From positions 106,564 to 170,563 of the forward strand of contig CAKUDG010000004.1 of assembly GCA_934644965.1 (NCBI GenBank): a DNA stretch of 64,000 nucleotides, read 5' to 3'. Source of the DNA: an uncultured Victivallales bacterium (GTDB taxonomy: Bacteria; Verrucomicrobiota; Lentisphaeria; Victivallales; UBA1829). Positions 41,709-49,862 of this stretch are shown piece after piece. Both the position numbers and the translations under genes were made by a program. Under the pieces are notes generated by a model, which was not told the origin of the DNA, did no database searches, and saw nothing but the letters and a program-made list of their open reading frames with translations. Numbering within the stretch: the first letter of the stretch is position 1; each line of letters begins with the position of its first letter.

Positions 41709-42950
41709 ATGGCAGAACGGAAAGATAAAAAGATTGTGAGTGATCGTATGATGCGGAATTGTGCGGAATTGATTTTGAAGAAGGGCAGGGAACTTTCCCT
41801 GCGGAGAAGACACCCGTGGATTTTTTCCGGGGCGGTGGCTTCTCTGAAGGGAACGCCTCAGCCTGGGGAGACGGTGCTTGTCCGGGATTCCGGGGGCAGT
41901 TTTCTGGCCTGGGCGGCGTACTCGCCCGCTTCCCAGATTGCGGCGAGAGTGTGGAGTTTCCGGGAGGAGGAGGTCCCGGGCGTGGAACTGATCCGCAGCC
42001 GTATGGAAACGGCGTATGAATACCGGAAGTCGGTGTTCCCGGCAGGTCTTCCGGACGCGTACCGCCTGGTCAATGCCGAATCCGATGCTCTTCCGGGGCT
42101 TATTGTCGATCTTTACGGTCCGTATGCGGTCTGTCAGATTTCCTCTGCCGGGATGGAGTTGTGGCGGGGAGTTCTGGGGGAGCTTCTGCTTCGCTATGCG
42201 CCTGAAGGCGTGTATGAACGTTCGGATGTCGACAGCCGGGAGAAAGAGGGCCTCGTTCCGCGTACCGGGCTTCTTGCCGGCAGGGAGCCGCCCGCTCTGA
42301 TTTCCTTTTCGGAAAACGGCATCCGTTATTCCTGCGATCCGCGGGAAGGGCACAAGACGGGGTTTTATCTGGATCAGCGTTTGAACCGTCTGGCGGTGCG
42401 GAACGCCTCCGCGGGGAAGGGCGAGGTGCTGAACTGTTTTTCCTATACGGGCGGATTCGGACTGGCGGCTCTCAAAGGCGGAGCGGGGAAGGTCTGGAAT
42501 GTGGATGTTTCAGATGCGGCATTGCGTCTGTCGGAGAAAATCGCCCGGGACAACGCTTTCCCGGAAGATTCTTTCCGTACCGTCGAAGCCGATGTTTTCC
42601 AGTTCCTGCGGAGCTGCCGGGATTCCCGGCGCACATTTGACATGATTATCCTCGATCCCCCGAAATTCGCCTCCTCCGCCTCCCTGAGGGAAAAGGCGGC
42701 CCGCGGTTACAAGGACATCAATCTCCTTGCCATGAAGCTTCTCCGTCCAGGAGGAATGCTCTTCACGTTTTCCTGTTCCGGCGCTATGGATGAGACTCTT
42801 TTCGGAAAGGTCATCGCATCCGCCGCGGAGGACGCGCAGGTGGATTTCCGGATCGCCGCCCGTCTTTTTCAGGGGCCGGACCACCCCGTTGCGGCTTCTT
42901 TCCCGGAGGGCACTTATCTGAAAGGGGTTCAGGCGCTGGTCTTTCGCTGA
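41709..42950 (+). CDS. rlmI: 23S rRNA methyltransferase RlmI-like (class I SAM-dependent)
   Basis: It is predicted to methylate a 23S rRNA cytosine at C5. A PUA domain covers about residues 15-95 (LKKGRELSLRRRHPWIFSGAV at its start), then the RlmI linker and a Rossmann methyltransferase (about 200-400). SAM-binding NCFSYTGGFGLAAL is near 240, and the catalytic-loop LDPPKFA near 315. Length, 413 aa, is normal. The end ...KGVQALVFR is close to the family consensus. The first Met is used; ATG 41748 is an alternative that would keep the PUA domain. Confidence 0.88.
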   Translation: MAERKDKKIVSDRMMRNCAELILKKGRELSLRRRHPWIFSGAVASLKGTPQPGETVLVRDSGGSFLAWAAYSPASQIAARVWSFREEEVPGVELIRSRMETAYEYRKSVFPAGLPDAYRLVNAESDALPGLIVDLYGPYAVCQISSAGMELWRGVLGELLLRYAPEGVYERSDVDSREKEGLVPRTGLLAGREPPALISFSENGIRYSCDPREGHKTGFYLDQRLNRLAVRNASAGKGEVLNCFSYTGGFGLAALKGGAGKVWNVDVSDAALRLSEKIARDNAFPEDSFRTVEADVFQFLRSCRDSRRTFDMIILDPPKFASSASLREKAARGYKDINLLAMKLLRPGGMLFTFSCSGAMDETLFGKVIASAAEDAQVDFRIAARLFQGPDHPVAASFPEGTYLKGVQALVFR

Positions 42951-42954
42951 TTCT

Positions 42955-42987
42955 GAAGGAATGATGAAGGAATGATGAAGGAATGAT
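42955..42987 (+). repeat. 11-nt tandem repeat, three perfect copies
   Basis: GAAGGAATGAT is repeated at 42955, 42966 and 42977, starting 5 nt after the rlmI stop. Confidence 0.7.
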
Positions 42988-43423
42988 GAAAGGAGTTTCT
43001 CTCTTTCCGTCGTCTCCGCCGCTTCTTGCCTGCACTGCGAATGTGGAGAAGAAGGACGGCGCATGAGAAAGGTCCTGCATCCTGAAGCGGAAGAAAAGAA
43101 GCGCGACCGACTGCAGGAAATGAAAGCCGCGGACCTGGAGAAGAGTGAATCGGAGAAGGGAAGGACAGGTCTCCGGACCCTTGCCTCCTCCTCCTCCTCC
43201 TTCTCCTCCTCTTTCTTCTTTGCCCTTTGCCGACACTTTCAGAAATCAGAAAATGCAATGAGTATTGCTTTGTATTTTTGCTTTTTTTCAGTATCGTTCT
43301 TATATCATTCATCGTCATTTTTTTTATGGACTTTTATCGAAAGGAAAAACAGGACAGATTTCCGGGACAAAAGAAGAATCCGTGAATTGGATAGAGACCG
43401 AAAGAATTTTCATTGCTTCTTTT

Positions 43424-43449
43424 ACTCTGAAGTTTCACTCTGAAGTTTC
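43424..43449 (+). repeat. 13-nt tandem repeat
   Basis: ACTCTGAAGTTTC occurs at 43424-43436 and 43437-43449, and a degenerate third copy (ACTCTGGAGTGTTTC) follows. Confidence 0.65.
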
Positions 43450-43705
43450 ACTCTGGAGTGTTTCAGAATCTTTCCAGAGCGACAGGAAAAGATTTCCGCA
43501 TGTTCTGTTTCGTTTTTTTTACGAGGGGATTTCTTCCTCTGCCGGGATATGAGAAGGAGGGGGCGGCGATCGGAAGGGCCTGTTTTTCCAGCTCTCCTGC
43601 AGAAGGTTTCAAAGAGACCTGGAGTCGTTTCCCTGAGACAGGGAGTCTACGTATAGGAAATCTTGCCCTGTTTTATGAAAAGGAGACTTGAAATGCCTTC
43701 CGGAT

Positions 43706-43733
43706 ATGCTATGTTTCTATAATGATATAGCAT
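43706..43733 (+). promoter_or_regulatory. palindromic operator candidate around a TATAAT box
   Basis: ATGCTAT (43706-43712) and ATAGCAT (43727-43733) form a perfect 7-bp inverted repeat with a 14-nt gap that contains TATAAT (43718-43723). The site is 64 nt before the DUF4838 start codon, so a regulator bound there would block the -10 element. No good -35 is present at 16-18 bp, which could mean activator dependence. Confidence 0.45.
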
Positions 43734-43796
43734 TCAAGATGTGAATGGGATTAGAAGAAGAGAGAGAAGAAAGCAAGTAAAACGAAGGAGTCGAGG

Positions 43797-46160
43797 ATGA
43801 AATTCAGGGTGAAAATACTGCTGATGACGCTTTGCGGGGTGCTGAGTGTGCCGGCATTTGCCGATGCCGTGCGGCTGATTCCCCCCGACGGGGAAGCGTC
43901 GTGCGTGATTGTAGTGGATCCGGAAGTGATGGAGCCGGACAGGAATCTGAAGAAGCTGAAGAATCCGGCTTTGGAGGAGGAAAAACAGCGTCAGCGCCTG
44001 CGGGAATCCGTGAAAGACCTGGCAGCATATCTGCAGAAGATGAGCGGCAGGGAAGTCATGGTTCAAAGCGATGGAAAAGTTCCATCAGGGAAGATTCCCG
44101 TTTATGTCGGATCGGCGGCGGGGCGGGTTTTCGGAAAGGTCGGCAGGACGGCACCTTTCAAACAGGGCTTCCGGATTGTGGCGGAGAAGAAGAAGGGAGT
44201 GGGACTGTTCGGCGAATCCATGCTGGCGGATTCCTATGCGGTCTATACCTTTCTGGACAAGCTCGGGTGCCGCTGGTTTTTCAACGGGGATCTCGGTGAA
44301 GTCATTCCTTCGGTGAAAACCGTGGAAATTGAGGAACAGGATGTCACCGACGCACCCTATACCATATACCGCGGCGGAGGCGGATACGGGTATGACGAAA
44401 CCTATATGCGCCGGATGCGCATGGGAGGGCCTCTGCCCCCGACCCAGCATTGTCTGGAAGGCTATATCAGCAAGAAGGAAAAGGCGGAACATCCCGAATG
44501 GATTGCGGAGTACAGCGACGGTCGTCCCATGCCGAACCGCTTGAAATGGAGCAATAAAGCTCTTGCCGAACGGATTGGTGAAGTGATTTGCGAACAGCAG
44601 AAGGCCAATCCGCGTTTCTTCTTCTGTCTTTCCCCTGAAGACGGCGCAGTGTTCGATCAGTCTGCCGCGGACATGGCCCTTGATGCGGGCGATTATGACC
44701 CCACTTTCCAGACGACTTCCATTACCGACCGAGCCCTGACATTTTACAACCGGATTGTGGAACGTGTCGTTCGTGAGAATCCGGAACTTCTTTTTTCCGC
44801 TCTTGCCTATGTTCAGTACACCCGTCCTCCGCTTCGGGAAAAACCTCATCCCAATCTGGTGATTCAGGTGGCTCCGATCACGTATGCGCGTGTGCATCCC
44901 ATGAATATGGAGAATGTTCCGGACAACGATGCGCTGCGTCATCTGGTGGAAGGCTGGGGCAAGGCAAGCAATGCGCTTTCTTACTATTTTTATGCCTATT
45001 TTCTGGCGGATCCTCTTTCCACCTGTCCGAATCTCCGGAAATGGGCGTATGACATTCCGGCCATTTACCGGAAAGGCTCCTGCCGTTACTGGCAGCCTGA
45101 AACAATGGGGAACAATGAATTTTTCGCCATGGCGCAGTGGATGGCGCAGCGGATGGCGTGGAATCCGGAACAGGATCCCTGGGCTCTCTACCGGGAAGCC
45201 AATGACGCCATGTACGGCAGAGCCGCGGAAAGCATGTGGAAATTCTGGAATGAAATTGATTCCTGCTGGGTGGACACTCCTGAATATTCGGGTGCGGCGT
45301 GGGGGCATCTGCGGCGCTTTACCCCGGAACGGATTGCGTCGATTGACGCTCATGCCGCCCGGGCGGCAAAGGAGGCTCCGGACGGGAGGGACGGGGCCCG
45401 GGTTAAACTGGCTCTGGATTCCTGGCGTCTGACGAAGGATTTTCTTTCACTCCGCCGTGATCTTGCCGAGGGGCGCTGGAAGGATCTTGACCGCCGTTCC
45501 GAGGCCTGGAAAAGTCAGGTCTCAAAAATGTCGATTGCCAATGAAAATTCCCGCTGTTATGCCTGGTGCTGGTTCGGAAAGGACAAGACTTTTGCCAATC
45601 AGTATTTCGACTGGTTTTACAACAAGACCCATCTTGCCGCCGCCCGGATTGCTTCCGAGTGCACTCAGCTCCTGCCGAAACCCTTGACGGAATTCCGTTT
45701 CTGTGCGGATACGGAAGGAAAGGGCACGGAATCCGGAGCCGCTTCGGAAAACTTTGATGATTCCGCATGGAAGACCACGAATGTTTCTGTCGACACCTGG
45801 TCTTTTCTGGGATATCACAATTACATGGGATCCATGTGGTATCGCGCGGTGGTGGATCTTCCTTCGATTCCTTCCGGCAAACGCATCTGGCTCTGGGTCG
45901 GGGCGACGGACGGTACGATTCAGGCTTTTGTCAACGGGAAAAAGGTGTCCGGGACGCGAGACGTCAATTTCAAAGCGGAATCCGCAAAAATGGAAGAGGC
46001 TCCATCCGGATATGGGGTGCCTTTCCGCTTTGATGTTACGGATGCTGTCAGAAAGGGAAAGAATGTGATTGCATTTTATCTGACCCGTGGAAAGGTGCCG
46101 AACGAGATTGGAACAGGCGGATTGCTTTCGCCAGTGACTCTTTTTGTCGAAAACAAGTAA
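43797..46160 (+). CDS. secreted DUF4838 domain protein (glycosidase-like)
   Basis: 787 aa. A signal peptide covers residues 1-23 (KILLMTLCGVLSVPAFA). Residues 60-165 resemble the alpha-glucuronidase-type N-terminal domain (YVGSAAGRVFGK, YAVYTFLDKLGCRWFFNGDLGEVIP). DUF4838, a TIM-barrel-like domain, follows (about 200-480, with FFFCLSPEDG and YYFYAYFLADP). A jelly-roll sugar-binding domain ends the protein (about 640-785: MWYRAVVDLPSIPSGKRIWLWVGATDG). Such proteins are numerous in Lentisphaerota and related polysaccharide degraders; the substrate is unknown. AAGGAG lies 7 nt before the ATG. Confidence 0.85.
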   Translation: MKFRVKILLMTLCGVLSVPAFADAVRLIPPDGEASCVIVVDPEVMEPDRNLKKLKNPALEEEKQRQRLRESVKDLAAYLQKMSGREVMVQSDGKVPSGKIPVYVGSAAGRVFGKVGRTAPFKQGFRIVAEKKKGVGLFGESMLADSYAVYTFLDKLGCRWFFNGDLGEVIPSVKTVEIEEQDVTDAPYTIYRGGGGYGYDETYMRRMRMGGPLPPTQHCLEGYISKKEKAEHPEWIAEYSDGRPMPNRLKWSNKALAERIGEVICEQQKANPRFFFCLSPEDGAVFDQSAADMALDAGDYDPTFQTTSITDRALTFYNRIVERVVRENPELLFSALAYVQYTRPPLREKPHPNLVIQVAPITYARVHPMNMENVPDNDALRHLVEGWGKASNALSYYFYAYFLADPLSTCPNLRKWAYDIPAIYRKGSCRYWQPETMGNNEFFAMAQWMAQRMAWNPEQDPWALYREANDAMYGRAAESMWKFWNEIDSCWVDTPEYSGAAWGHLRRFTPERIASIDAHAARAAKEAPDGRDGARVKLALDSWRLTKDFLSLRRDLAEGRWKDLDRRSEAWKSQVSKMSIANENSRCYAWCWFGKDKTFANQYFDWFYNKTHLAAARIASECTQLLPKPLTEFRFCADTEGKGTESGAASENFDDSAWKTTNVSVDTWSFLGYHNYMGSMWYRAVVDLPSIPSGKRIWLWVGATDGTIQAFVNGKKVSGTRDVNFKAESAKMEEAPSGYGVPFRFDVTDAVRKGKNVIAFYLTRGKVPNEIGTGGLLSPVTLFVENK

Positions 46161-46206
46161 AATCAGCTTCCTGTTTCCGTACGGATCTGGATTCCGGAAC
46201 AATGGG

Positions 46207-46243
46207 TGAGGTCTTCCTGCTGAGAGAGAGCGGGAAGACCTCA
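46207..46243 (+). terminator. terminator of the DUF4838 gene
   Basis: An 11-bp perfect stem (TGAGGTCTTCC / GGAAGACCTCA) with a 15-nt loop, 46 nt after the stop codon, followed by TTGTT. Confidence 0.6.
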
Positions 46244-46247
46244 TTGT

Positions 46248-46525
46248 TACGGAAAAATGCGTTGAGCATTTTTCTCGAGGTCAAGGTCTGTGACCTTGTC
46301 GCGGTCCAGCGGCGAGACGCTGGCCGCCGGAGGCAAAATAAAAAATAAAACTTTGCGAAGCAACAAAATAAAACTTTGCGAAGCAACAAAATACGGAAAA
46401 ATGCGTTGAGCATTTTTCTCGAGGTCAAGGTCTGTGACCTTGTCGCGGTCCAGCGGCGAGACGCTGGTCGTGCGGAGCACGAAATCTTAAAAAAATAAAA
46501 AAGCATGAGGGCTCCTCGCCCTCAT
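46248..46525 (+). repeat. multi-hairpin repeat element (two 76-nt units plus end hairpin)
   Basis: An identical 76-nt unit occurs at 46248-46323 and 46392-46467 (period 144). Each unit holds three hairpins in a row: AAAATGC/GCATTTT, CAAGGTC-TGT-GACCTTG and CCAGCG/CGCTGG. The units are joined by a linker with two copies of an A-rich 24-nt repeat (AAAATAAAACTTTGCG, then AAGCAAC). Unit 2 continues with GTGC-GGA-GCAC, an A-rich run and a perfect ATGAGGGC/GCCCTCAT hairpin (46505-46525). Both outer ends recur at 24551-24677. No protein is encoded. Confidence 0.8.
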
Positions 46526-46616
46526 ACTCCTCGGCTCTCGCTGCATTCCCTGTACCCGTCAGGCGCTTCCTGCCGTGTTTTTCCCCCCCTGACACTTCAC
46601 TTTTACTCGATCAGTC

Positions 46617-46665
46617 GATAAAAAGAAAACGGCACCGATATCTGAAATTCAGAAACCGGCGCCGT
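46617..46665 (-). terminator. terminator of the HU/IHF gene
   Basis: On the minus strand a nested hairpin (ACGGCGCC pairing with GGTGCCGT, with TCTGAA/TTCAGA inside, 46665-46629) is followed by a T-rich tract (46628-46617). It lies about 100 nt after the HU stop. Confidence 0.65.
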
Positions 46666-46767
46666 ATCAGAAGAATCCCCCGGAAAAACATTCCTTCCCT
46701 TTTCCCCGCAGGAAGGCCCCGGGTCAGAGGGGAATGAATCTCATCTCATCCGGGAATCCAGATAGAC

Positions 46768-47055
46768 TCAGGAATTCTCCAGAATCGAGGCAAGCTCTTT
46801 TCCCGCACGGAACTTGACAATTTTCCTTGCAGGAATGACAACCGTCTTTTCCGGTTTGCGCGGATTGCGCCCGACACTGCTCTTGCGGACTTTGATTTCA
46901 AAAACACCAAACCCACGGAGTTCAATGTGCCCGCCCTTGGCGAGTTCCTCGGCCATAATATCAAGCGTAGCCTGAACCGCAGCTGCTGCATCTGTCTGAG
47001 TGGAACCAATTCTCAGGGCGACTTCCTTGGCAATTTCACGTTTTGTAAGAGACAT
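46768..47055 (-). CDS. HU/IHF-family DNA-binding protein
   Basis: A 95-aa nucleoid protein that bends DNA. Helices at the N-terminus (SLTKREIAKEVALRIGSTQTDAAAAVQATLDIM) precede the beta arm with GRNPRKPEKTVVIPARKIVKFRAGKEL, where NP is the conserved intercalating Asn-Pro of the arm tip. The GFGVFEIKVRKSSVGRNP wording is closer to IHF than HU but does not settle it. ATG 47055 is chosen over a TTG at 47067 because AAGGA directly abuts the TTG. Confidence 0.92.
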   Translation of the reverse strand: MSLTKREIAKEVALRIGSTQTDAAAAVQATLDIMAEELAKGGHIELRGFGVFEIKVRKSSVGRNPRKPEKTVVIPARKIVKFRAGKELASILENS

Positions 47056-47100
47056 TTTTGCTTTCAATCCTTATGTTAATAGGCTTTAAGTATTTATATT

Positions 47101-47128
47101 AATATACATCCATTTTGTAAGAACTCAA
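47101..47128 (-). promoter_or_regulatory. candidate promoter for the HU/IHF gene
   Basis: Minus-strand TTGAGT (47128-47123), 16 bp, TATATT (47106-47101), 45 nt before the start codon, in the most AT-rich part of the gap. Confidence 0.5.
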
Positions 47129-47284
47129 GCAGAAAAGTCAAAAAACTTGATATTCATCTTATGTATTTAAAAATTAGAGTATTGTAATCAAAAAGGAAGA
47201 CGAACGGACACTCCCGGAGAAGTTTTTTCCTGATTTTCCTTCCGCAGAGAATGTGAGAATCCTGTGAAAAACGGGATTCCGGAT

Positions 47285-47313
47285 TTGATTTTCCTGCCCC
47301 GGAAGTCTACATT
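47285..47313 (+). promoter_or_regulatory. candidate promoter for the HAD phosphatase gene
   Basis: TTGATT (47285-47290), 17 bp, TACATT (47308-47313), 55 nt before the start codon. Confidence 0.4.
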
Positions 47314-47367
47314 AAACGATTCAAAAATGGAAATCCTCTGAATCTGCAGACAGGGAAAATCAAAGGT

Positions 47368-48159
47368 ATGAAAAGTCATTTCAGCAAAAAAAGCGCTTTT
47401 ATCCTGGATATGGATGGAGTGGTCTATCATGGAAACCGCCTTCTTCCCGGCGCAAAGGAATTTGTCGACTGGCTGAGAAAAAACGGGAAGAAATTCCTCT
47501 TCCTCACCAATTCCAGCGAACGGACACCGCGCGAACTTCAGGAAAAAATGCTGCGTCTTGGAATCGAACTTGAAGAACGCCATTTTCATACCAGTGCTCT
47601 TGCCACAGCAGATTTCCTCGCAACTCAGAAACCCGGATGCAGCGTTTTCGTCATCGGTGAGGCCGGACTGTACAACGCACTCTATGAACGCGGCATTTCC
47701 ATGAACGATACCAACCCTGATTACGTGGTCGTCGGCGAAACGCGCACCTATGGCTATGAACGCATCGAAAAAGCCAGCTTCCTCGTCCAGAAAGGCGCAA
47801 AACTCATCGGATGCAATCCCGACTTGACCGGCCCGACTGAAGCGGGTATTGCTCCCGTGACTGGAGCGCTCATCGCACCCATCGAACTGACGGCAGGAGT
47901 CAAAGCGTACTTCCTCGGGAAACCCAACCCCTTCATGATGCGCCGCGCGGTCAAACGTCTCGGTGTCAGTAGCAGGGATACCCTCATTATCGGGGACAGA
48001 ATGGATACCGACATCATTGCAGGCGTCGAATCGGAAATCGATACCGCCCTCGTCCTCAGCGGAGTCACCTCCCTGGAGGATCTGCCGAAATTCGCCTATC
48101 AGCCGAAGTACATCTTCAAAGGGCTTCAGGAAATGGTGGAAAGCCTTGCCTCTGCCTGA
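47368..48159 (+). CDS. HAD-IIA family hydrolase (NagD / phosphoglycolate phosphatase-like)
   Basis: 263 aa. HAD motif I is FILDMDGVVYHG (nucleophile Asp and acid Asp), motif II FLTNSS, motif III around GKPNPFMMRRAVKRLG, motif IV IIGDRMDTDI. The cap between motifs II and III (about residues 70-190) is the C2a type of the NagD/AraL/4-nitrophenyl phosphatase group. It dephosphorylates small sugar or nucleotide phosphates; the exact substrate cannot be read. It is transcribed alone from its own promoter. Confidence 0.9.
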   Translation: MKSHFSKKSAFILDMDGVVYHGNRLLPGAKEFVDWLRKNGKKFLFLTNSSERTPRELQEKMLRLGIELEERHFHTSALATADFLATQKPGCSVFVIGEAGLYNALYERGISMNDTNPDYVVVGETRTYGYERIEKASFLVQKGAKLIGCNPDLTGPTEAGIAPVTGALIAPIELTAGVKAYFLGKPNPFMMRRAVKRLGVSSRDTLIIGDRMDTDIIAGVESEIDTALVLSGVTSLEDLPKFAYQPKYIFKGLQEMVESLASA

Positions 48160-48182
48160 TCTTTTTTCTGCCTGATCTTTTT
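48151..48182 (+). repeat. 16-nt tandem duplication at the HAD gene end
   Basis: TCTGCCTGATCTTTTT occurs twice in direct succession (48151-48166, 48167-48182). The first copy includes the stop codon, so the duplication repeats the gene's last codons outside it. The T-tracts might aid termination. Confidence 0.6.
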
Positions 48183-48503
48183 CCCCGCGTGTGTGTCGGC
48201 ACGGATTTCTCTCTCCCCTGCGTTCCGGAGGAGCCCCCCTGAACACCTCTCAGGGAAACTGGATTCGCGGTTCAACTGGAAAAAGGCTTTGAAGAATGCA
48301 AAAGAGAGGAGAGGGGCCGGGATTTCTCTTCCCTGCCGGATCTCCGCCTTTGCTTCTTTCCGGCAAAAAAAGATTCATTTTTCCGGAATGGAATCATGGG
48401 CTCTATTGTTATATTCATGCTCGCAAAGAAGCATTGAAGGCGTGTGGAAGGGGAAAGTCTGATCTCTTTTCTTTCCTGATTTTTCCTCCTTCTGACGTCT
48501 TTA
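48183..48503. other. intergenic region, HAD to HlyD (convergent)
   Basis: 321 nt between converging genes. No gene, promoter or convincing terminator could be read. Confidence 0.4.
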
Positions 48504-49862
48504 TCAGGGTTCGCGCATGGATTCATCCAGGGACTTGATGAGGGGATAGATCAGATATTCAATGATTCTGCGTGTGCCGGTTTTGATTTCACATTGGACT
48601 TCCATGCCGGGAATCAGGCGGAAATCGTCCCCGACAAAGTTCAGGGATCCGGAATAGGGGATGCGGAGTTTGTAATAGGCGGCGGTAGCGGCGCCGGGTT
48701 CGGGATTCCGCTGGAAGGTGTTTTCCGAGATGGTCCTGACAAAGCCGTCAAGCGTGCCGTGCTTCTGGAAGGGGAAGGGATTCAGCTTGATCCGGACTTC
48801 CGAGCCCGGTTTGACTTTGCCCACATCCTTCGGCTCCAGTTCGGCTTCGACTTCCAGTTTGTCGAGCGGCACCAGAGTGATCAGCGGTTCCGCCTCGCGG
48901 ACGCCGGCGCCTTTGGAGAAGGAGGCGATTTCGTGGACCACGGCGTCGCAGGGTGCTCTCAGATATTCATAGGAACAGATCTGTTTAGCCTTGTCAAATT
49001 GTTTCAGAGTGGAATAGAGTTCTCTGCGTGTGTCGACCAGTTCTTCGGAAATGGTTTTGCGCCATTCTTCGACAAAGGAATTGCGGTTGGCGATGATGCT
49101 CTGCTCCTCATGTTCAAGTTCCACCAGGGAGTTGGAAAGATTGCTGACTTCGACTTCCATCTGCATTCGGGTGATGGAGGTTTCATACAGATCCTTCAGG
49201 GCGATGGCGTCCTGCTCCTGAAGGTTTTTGTACATCTCTTCGATTTTCCGGACAACTTCAAGACGTTCGGTCTGCTTTTCCAGACTGTCCTTTTTAGTTT
49301 TTGCCGAGGCAAGAGTCTGCTTGATGCCCTGATCGTAGTAATTCATTTTTTCCTGATAGTAGCGCTGGCGCTGTTTGAAGATGGCCAGCTGCCATTGTGC
49401 ATCCCGGTCGTCCGGCGCGGCCGAATATTCCTGATGTGTGAATTCGGCGTTGAGGCGGTCAAATTGTGCTTTGAGCGTGGCTGTTTCCGCTCCGAGCCGG
49501 GCGGCTTCCGCGCGGTTGATCGTGGGATCGAACGTGAAAAGAATCTGATCCTTTTTGACGGTTTCGCCCACCCGTACGTTCACGCTGTCGATGACCGCCA
49601 GTTCCGGAGGCTGCATGACGATGTTCGGATTGTCCGTGACCAGTTTCCCCGGCGCCGTGACCACCACATCCACTTTCCCGATGCAGGCCCAGATCAGCGC
49701 CAGCAGAAAAAACAGAAAGGAGAGCAGCACACTGTAGCGCGCCCACCACGGCAGACGTTCCTGCTTGATTTCGATGGCATCCGGCTGATATTCGACAGCT
49801 TCGGGCATCAGATTTTTTTGTTCCTGGGGATGAAGTTGTTTCTCATGTGCCGGAGGGATCAT
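48504..49862 (-). CDS. HlyD-family membrane-fusion (adaptor) protein of type I secretion
   Basis: It links the inner-membrane ABC exporter to an outer-membrane channel. A cytoplasmic N-terminus, one transmembrane helix (about residues 42-62, YSVLLSFLFFLLALIWACIG), the lipoyl/barrel half-domain (VVVTAPGKLVTDNPNIVMQPPELAVIDSVNVRVGETVKKDQIL read in parts), a long coiled coil (about 130-300) and the closing beta domain are all present. Length is 452 aa, as for HlyD/PrtE. Its start overlaps the ABC gene's stop by 4 nt. No TolC-like gene lies nearby. Confidence 0.9.
   Translation of the reverse strand: MIPPAHEKQLHPQEQKNLMPEAVEYQPDAIEIKQERLPWWARYSVLLSFLFFLLALIWACIGKVDVVVTAPGKLVTDNPNIVMQPPELAVIDSVNVRVGETVKKDQILFTFDPTINRAEAARLGAETATLKAQFDRLNAEFTHQEYSAAPDDRDAQWQLAIFKQRQRYYQEKMNYYDQGIKQTLASAKTKKDSLEKQTERLEVVRKIEEMYKNLQEQDAIALKDLYETSITRMQMEVEVSNLSNSLVELEHEEQSIIANRNSFVEEWRKTISEELVDTRRELYSTLKQFDKAKQICSYEYLRAPCDAVVHEIASFSKGAGVREAEPLITLVPLDKLEVEAELEPKDVGKVKPGSEVRIKLNPFPFQKHGTLDGFVRTISENTFQRNPEPGAATAAYYKLRIPYSGSLNFVGDDFRLIPGMEVQCEIKTGTRRIIEYLIYPLIKSLDESMREP

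Larger units (their letters stand above)
42951..43796. other. long intergenic region before the DUF4838 gene
   Basis: 846 nt without a convincing gene. It holds an 11-nt tandem repeat (42955-42987), a TCC/TTC microsatellite (about 43183-43225), a GCAAT-GAGT-ATTGC palindrome (43255-43268), a 13-nt tandem repeat (43424-43449) and an operator-like palindrome (43706-43733). The middle third is much more AT-rich than the flanking genes. A 126-codon frame at 43063 is low-complexity and was not accepted. Confidence 0.5.
46161..46767. other. intergenic region, DUF4838 to HU (convergent)
   Basis: 607 nt containing two terminators (46207-46243 on +, 46617-46665 on -) and the multi-hairpin repeat element (46248-46525). 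Frames spanning the repeats encode near-identical peptides only because the DNA is duplicated; no gene is called. Confidence 0.6.
47056..47367. other. divergent intergenic region, HU and HAD genes
   Basis: 312 nt, AT-rich in its left half. It carries a promoter in each direction (47101-47128 on -, 47285-47313 on +), which explains the layout. Nothing else is seen. Confidence 0.5.

Noticed and set aside
43063..43443. 126-codon frame in the gap before the DUF4838 gene
   Set aside because: Ser/Phe low-complexity sequence translated from a microsatellite and AT-rich DNA; no ribosome-binding site or domain.
46247..46506. Minus-strand frames over the 76-nt repeats
   Set aside because: The duplicated peptides reflect duplicated hairpin DNA; frame and length are not conserved between the linker parts.
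46248..46525. CRISPR array
   Set aside because: Only two long repeat units with internal hairpins and a non-unique spacer; no cas genes in the window.
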